DNA of 64,000 nucleotides from Planomicrobium sp. Y74 (lineage in GTDB: Bacteria; Bacillota; Bacilli; Bacillales_A; Planococcaceae). Position numbers and translations under genes: made by a program. Positions 60,128-64,000 of the stretch are shown here, piece by piece. The stretch covers positions 124,001-188,000 of the forward strand of contig NZ_RCWH01000004.1 in the NCBI RefSeq assembly GCF_003668635.1. Direction: 5' to 3'. How positions within the stretch are numbered: the first letter of the stretch is position 1; each line of letters starts with the position of its first letter. Under the pieces are notes generated by a model. That model made no database searches. It was given only the letters and a program-made list of their open reading frames with translations, and was not told where the DNA came from.

Positions 60128-61396
60128 TTAAATAATAAACCCGTTCTTCTTGGCATCAAACATCAATTCTTCACGGAATTTCGGGTGGGCTATGCTGATC
60201 AGGCGTTTGGCGCGTTCGGAAATGGAGACGCCGTGCAAGCGGGCCATGCCGTATTCCGTGACGATATTGTCGACATCGTTTTTGCCGGTCGTGACGACGG
60301 AGCCCGGCGCCAATTGCAGCTTGATGCGGGACAGGCTGTCGCCTTTGGCAGTCGAAGGCATGCAGATATAGCCTTTGCCGTTTTCAGCAAAACGCACGCC
60401 ACGAGCGAAATCGACTTGCCCGCCGCTTGATGAATAGTATTTTCCGCCAACCGTTTCAGAAGCACATTGACCGAAAAGGTCCACTTCTGTTGTGGCGTTT
60501 ATCGAAACAATATTCTTTTCCTTGGCGATTTCCCGTGGGTCGTTGACCGTGCTGACAGGCAGGAATTCCACTACCGGGTTATTGTCGAGGAAATCATACA
60601 GTTTCTTCGAACCATAGGCAAAAGTTGCAATGATTTTGCCGCGGTTCGTGAATTTCCGTGTTCCATCGACAGCGCCGGCTTTCACCAGATCCACGACGCC
60701 GTCCGGCAGCATTTCTGTGTGGATGCCGAGATGGCGGTGATCTTTCAGCATGCTGATGACGGCGTTCGGAACCGAACCGATGCCAATCTGCAGAGTATCA
60801 CCGTTTTTAATATCTTCTATAATCGAAGAGGCAATCAATAAATCCTTGTCGCTGATCTCCCCTGCTTTTTCTTCGGATAGAGGCGCGTGATGCTCGACAA
60901 AACCGGCGATTTGGCTAATATGAATATGATTGTGGCCGTAGGTTCTCGGCATATTTTCATTGACTTCAAGAATAAAAGGAACTTCCCCGACAAACTCGGC
61001 CACGTAGTCGGCCTGTGTGCCGAATGTGAAATAGCCGTGTTCATCCATCGGCGAAGCCACCGTCATAATCATCGACATTTTCGTTGTCTTTTTCAGCATC
61101 CGGGGGATCTCATGAAAATTATTCGGGACTAATTCCATTTTCGCTTGCTGATAAACTTTACGGGTCGCACCGCTCAGGAAATAAGAAACGTGCTTTAATT
61201 GTTCAAGCTCGCCTTTGATATAGCTGCGTTCACGCAAAGCCAGCATCTGGTGAATTTTTACGCCATCCAGCTGTTCTGCTCTTTCTTCCAATATATCCAG
61301 CAATTGGACCGGTTCACCATTGGCAATCGGTATAATGATATCGGCTCCCTTATCGATCAGCCCTACCACTTCTTCAGGATTCAATTTCTTTGTCAT
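60128..61396 (-). CDS. Acetyl-CoA hydrolase/4-hydroxybutyrate CoA-transferase family protein
   Basis: 422 aa with the two-domain plan of the family: LQIGIGSVPNAV (residues about 205-216), a catalytic Glu region in ATTEVDLFGQCASE (about 305-318) and the SSGGQVDFARG loop (about 328-338). It moves CoA between acyl-CoA and an acid (for example acetate or hydroxybutyrate) or hydrolyses acetyl-CoA. The start at ATG 61396 has GGGAGTG at 6 bases; 23 further codons are rejected. Single gene. Confidence 0.88.
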   Translation of the reverse strand: MTKKLNPEEVVGLIDKGADIIIPIANGEPVQLLDILEERAEQLDGVKIHQMLALRERSYIKGELEQLKHVSYFLSGATRKVYQQAKMELVPNNFHEIPRMLKKTTKMSMIMTVASPMDEHGYFTFGTQADYVAEFVGEVPFILEVNENMPRTYGHNHIHISQIAGFVEHHAPLSEEKAGEISDKDLLIASSIIEDIKNGDTLQIGIGSVPNAVISMLKDHRHLGIHTEMLPDGVVDLVKAGAVDGTRKFTNRGKIIATFAYGSKKLYDFLDNNPVVEFLPVSTVNDPREIAKEKNIVSINATTEVDLFGQCASETVGGKYYSSSGGQVDFARGVRFAENGKGYICMPSTAKGDSLSRIKLQLAPGSVVTTGKNDVDNIVTEYGMARLHGVSISERAKRLISIAHPKFREELMFDAKKNGFII

Positions 61397-61503
61397 TCTC
61401 TTCACTCCCGCTTTATCTGTTACCAACAACTTTATCATACAACTTACCTGTTCCTGTATTTGCAAACTTTCCGTTAAATTCGCTTTTTTCTAAAAAAAGA
61501 AAC

Positions 61504-61653
61504 GAAAAGCGACAGTGCCCGTTAAGCTCTGAAAGGCATAAGATGATTTGGCGAAGCGGCGTCTTTTCAGCCGCGCAGCCAAAGTGGCTTATGACCCGAA
61601 GAGCTGGGCCACTGGAGTCTGGACACAAAGAAAAGCGACAGTGCCCGTTAAGC
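61504..61653. repeat. Family A palindromic repeat, one complete and one partial copy
   Basis: Complete copy 61504-61626 (GAAAAGCGACAGTGCCCG to GGAGTCTGGACAC), then a 24-base start of a second copy at 61630 with the same CAGTGCCCG variant, suggesting a local duplication that was cut short. Confidence 0.88.
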
Positions 61654-61669
61654 AAAAAGAAACGCAGAC

Positions 61670-61885
61670 CTATTGTCCGCGTTCCTTCTTTTTCTTCGCC
61701 ATCGTATAAAAAATACCGCCCAGGCCGAATGCCACCATCAGCCCCCACAAAACGAGCAGCACATAAGATCCGGTTCCCACCTCATTATTCATGACGGCAT
61801 AAAGCTGCAGCAGGAAAAATCCAAGACTGAAAAAAGCGATCAGCGCAAAATATAATATCCTGGATCTGTAGCTGAATTTATTCAT
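61670..61885 (-). CDS. Small two-helix membrane protein, 71 aa
   Basis: Two hydrophobic helices at residues about 9-30 and 39-60, ending in a Lys-rich tail AKKKKERGQ. Not recognised. The start ATG at 61885 overlaps the stop of the upstream membrane protein gene by eight bases and has AGAGG upstream; the longer frame to 61945 lies inside that gene. Coupled expression suggests the two proteins work together in the membrane. Confidence 0.7.
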   Translation of the reverse strand: MNKFSYRSRILYFALIAFFSLGFFLLQLYAVMNNEVGTGSYVLLVLWGLMVAFGLGGIFYTMAKKKKERGQ

Positions 61886-62555
61886 AGTCAGGACCTCTTT
61901 CCGTTCCATTAGACTTTTTCTCCAAATGAATTTTCGTCCATACAAGCGAAGCCAGCAGGATGAGTTCGAAAATGTTTGTCACTGCGGCGCTTTCAACCGG
62001 GATTGTTACACTGCTGCCGATGCCCATGATCATTGAACCAACGAACATCCATGGCCATCCCGCTTTTTTCCAAACGATCAGTCCTGCAATCAACAGCACA
62101 GCTGATACCAACAAGATCATTATCGGCGGACCCCCCGCTTCCTCAGTCGAAGCGTACTTCAAGACACCGTATTCCCTGACCGGCGCAAGCTCCGTGCCCC
62201 AAGTCACCTGCCAGATTTCAATGACGATCCCCAATATAAAGAGGACAACCGCACTGTATAGCGCCCATGATTTTCTCGCCCAACCGACTCCAGCGGCGCG
62301 CAGTGCGCCGAGCGAAAACAGCACCAATGCCGGTGTCAATAAAGCATGGATCCAGTAGCGCATGGCATTCAGGTTTTCCAATAGCGCACCTTCGCCAATG
62401 AATTTGCCGAGCGCAATAATGCCGTTGTCATAAATCAAGCCGAACAGCACCAAATACACGAATGCCATTAAAGTCCATCCCTTTTGCCTCATCACCGCCC
62501 ACACAAGCAGCCCGATATAGGCAGCAGCCAGCAGCAGAAACAAAATTAAATCCAT
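61878..62555 (-). CDS. Polytopic membrane protein of unknown function
   Basis: 225 aa with about seven membrane helices (residues about 2-20, 26-50, 68-88, 95-115, 140-160, 166-185, 190-208). Short charged tails. No transporter motif that I recognise. Its last codons overlap the start of the 71-aa membrane protein gene, so both form one unit. Confidence 0.7.
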   Translation of the reverse strand: MDLILFLLLAAAYIGLLVWAVMRQKGWTLMAFVYLVLFGLIYDNGIIALGKFIGEGALLENLNAMRYWIHALLTPALVLFSLGALRAAGVGWARKSWALYSAVVLFILGIVIEIWQVTWGTELAPVREYGVLKYASTEEAGGPPIMILLVSAVLLIAGLIVWKKAGWPWMFVGSMIMGIGSSVTIPVESAAVTNIFELILLASLVWTKIHLEKKSNGTERGPDYE

Positions 62556-62648
62556 CCAATCACCTTCCGGGATTTACCTGTTACTTACTCCTTTCACCTT
62601 CCTTCAGGGTTTTAAACGTTCTATCGGCAAGCACGCTAAAAAATGCTT

Positions 62649-64000
62649 CTACTTAATATGGAAACTTGTTTTACTGAAGCCTTCCTTCGACTTTCTTACT
62701 TCCAGAATTGCCGGTATCGCCGCCTTCAATTCCTGTACATGCGAAATGACGCCGATCATGCGGCCCGACCGCTGCAAATCAATCAGCGTTTCAATCGATT
62801 TGTTCAACGACTCTTCATCGAGTGAACCGAATCCTTCATCGATGAACATCGTGTCGATGGAGAGATTGCCCTGGAAGCTTTGGATGACGTCTGCCATGCC
62901 AAGCGCCAGACAAAGCGATGCATTGAATTTTTCTCCGCCGGATAAAGTTTTGACGTCGCGTGTCTGCCCCGTATAGGAATCGTAGACATCGAGGCCGAGG
63001 CCGCTCTGTTTGCCGCGAGCTTCCTGCCGGTCGCTGCGGATCAGATAGAACTGGCCATTCGATAGATTCCGCAGCCGTTCATTGGCCGCCTGGATAATCT
63101 GTTCCAGGTATTCAATCTGCAAATAACGTTCAAACGAAATTTTGAGGCTGTTCTGCCCACGGATCATATCGTGAAGATCCGCCACACGGTTAAATTGCGC
63201 TTCGGCTTCAGCCGCTTTTTCAACAGCTCCGTTGATCTGTTCAATCAATGCTTCGCCTTTCGCGCAGCAATCCTTCGAATGATTCAACTGCGATAACGCC
63301 TGTTCATAATCGGCTTTCAATTGCTCCAGTTCCGCTTCCGCCAGCGACAGGTCTTCGTTTTTGCGTTCTGCCAAAAGTTCAGCCAGTTCACTGATTTGCT
63401 GTTCAAGTGTGTGACGGTCCTGCTTGAAGCGCGTGATTTGCTGTTTCATCTCTTCCATTTCCGAGTCACGCATTTTCGCTTGCTGGTAAGCTTCTTCCGT
63501 TTCGAATTCCGATTTCTCCAATGCCTGCTTGAATTCCGCTTCCGCTTTTTGGCGTTTGGCGGTCAATTCTTCGGCAGTGGTTTTTGAATGCTGCAACGCC
63601 ATTGCCGCTGAAGCCAATCGCTCTTTCGCTCCCTGGAATAATTCCTGCACCGCAGTCCAAATTCTTTCCATGTCGTCCTTTTTAGCGATGGCCTGGCGGA
63701 TTTCCTGTTCCAGAACGGCAAGCGAACGCATCTCTTCCGGTATCGACGCCAGTTTTTCAGCCAGCACTGCTTTTGCTGATTCAGAAGCGGATTTCTTGTC
63801 ATTCATTTCCGTCAGGAGGAGCGAGCGGTTCTGCTCCGCTGTCTCCATCTCTTTCACCAAATCCGCAAGTTTCGTTTTCCACTCGCGCAGCACCGTTTTC
63901 CAGCGCTGCAGAGTTTGAACATCTTCCTGCAATTGCTGTTTGACTTGCTCCAGTGAGGCGACTTCTTTGTCGGTATTCGCTGCCGCAATTCCCTGCTCTT
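62649..64000 (-). CDS. sbcC: Exonuclease subunit SbcC, C-terminal part (partial)
   Basis: About 450 residues, running off the right edge, where the N-terminus lies. Most of it is a long coiled coil rich in Glu, Ala, Gln and Lys. The C-terminal lobe has the ABC-type signature TLSGGEKFNASLCLALGMAD and Walker B DTMFIDEGFGSLDEESL, then a GVISHVQEL strand. With SbcD it forms a Mre11-Rad50-like nuclease that opens hairpins and DNA ends. Given the many palindromic repeats in this genome, a hairpin nuclease is of interest. sbcD would be expected to the right. Confidence 0.93.
   Translation of the reverse strand, partial: EQGIAAANTDKEVASLEQVKQQLQEDVQTLQRWKTVLREWKTKLADLVKEMETAEQNRSLLLTEMNDKKSASESAKAVLAEKLASIPEEMRSLAVLEQEIRQAIAKKDDMERIWTAVQELFQGAKERLASAAMALQHSKTTAEELTAKRQKAEAEFKQALEKSEFETEEAYQQAKMRDSEMEEMKQQITRFKQDRHTLEQQISELAELLAERKNEDLSLAEAELEQLKADYEQALSQLNHSKDCCAKGEALIEQINGAVEKAAEAEAQFNRVADLHDMIRGQNSLKISFERYLQIEYLEQIIQAANERLRNLSNGQFYLIRSDRQEARGKQSGLGLDVYDSYTGQTRDVKTLSGGEKFNASLCLALGMADVIQSFQGNLSIDTMFIDEGFGSLDEESLNKSIETLIDLQRSGRMIGVISHVQELKAAIPAILEVRKSKEGFSKTSFHIK

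Noticed and set aside
1..64000. tRNA, rRNA, riboswitch or T-box elements
   Set aside because: I looked for tRNA-like ends, rRNA cores and T-box or SAM/cobalamin-type leaders and found none that I could support by eye.

Overview
The window is chromosomal DNA of a low-to-moderate GC Gram-positive rod or coccus of the order Bacillales. Support comes from clear relatives of Bacillus genes: tcyABC, floT with its NfeD partner, catE with a CatR-type repressor, bpsA/bpsB, type 2 ferredoxin-NADP reductase, RsbR-type stressosome proteins, a textbook SigW promoter, lipoproteins and Rho-independent terminators throughout. Two BCCT osmolyte-type carriers and the gene mix fit a halotolerant Planococcaceae member (Planococcus-like); that family-level guess is inference. 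I see no rRNA, tRNA, phage, integrase, transposase gene or CRISPR array.

Layout. 1-6.3 kb: end of a MacB-type exporter, a GT2-GtrA glycosyltransferase, an RsbR-like protein, the cystine importer tcyABC. 6.3-12.1 kb: a SurA-like lipoprotein, a divergent BCCT carrier, GNAT and Dph6-like proteins, fumC. 12.4-18.7 kb: an orphan MurE-like ligase, the SigW-type flotillin operon, a GNAT-like protein, a kinase-like protein, a cold shock gene. 18.9-25.1 kb: a 32-residue membrane peptide beside a VOC/serine-hydrolase fusion, then a MarR-MMPL efflux unit. 25.7-31.8 kb: AI-2E family protein, uppP, CAP protein, popT (undecaprenyl phosphate recycling), nitronate monooxygenase. 32-41.7 kb: NERD protein, catE/CatR, PAS-STAS protein, an ABC-F ATPase with an elaborate attenuator leader, CorA, PstS-like, Nudix, GrpB, GNAT. 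41.8-50.9 kb: LysM-3D protein, canonical BCCT carrier, peptidase S51, ferredoxin-NADP reductase, SDR, cyclophilin, a glutamine-type ABC importer. 51-64 kb: AI-2E paralogue, bpsA-bpsB, DJ-1-like, YqxD, DUF1836, TrhA, RsbR, MarR-MFS unit, CoA transferase, membrane proteins and the C-terminal part of SbcC.

Genes are mostly single or in two- to three-gene operons. Many sit next to their own regulator or operator: MarR/MMPL, MarR/MFS and CatR/catE.

The most striking feature is between the genes. Three unrelated repeat families fill the gaps: (A) about 120-bp imperfect palindromes, at least nine full or partial loci, several abutting a stop codon and separating the gene from its terminator; (B) about 500-bp composite blocks whose host terminator is duplicated on both sides, with related ends, like non-autonomous mobile elements; (C) arrays of 21-bp tandem repeats, one unit type being used at two loci 13.5 kb apart. 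Together with the ABC-F leader (promoter, 45-codon ORF, terminator, ribosome-binding-site hairpin), these are the best candidates for undescribed biology here.
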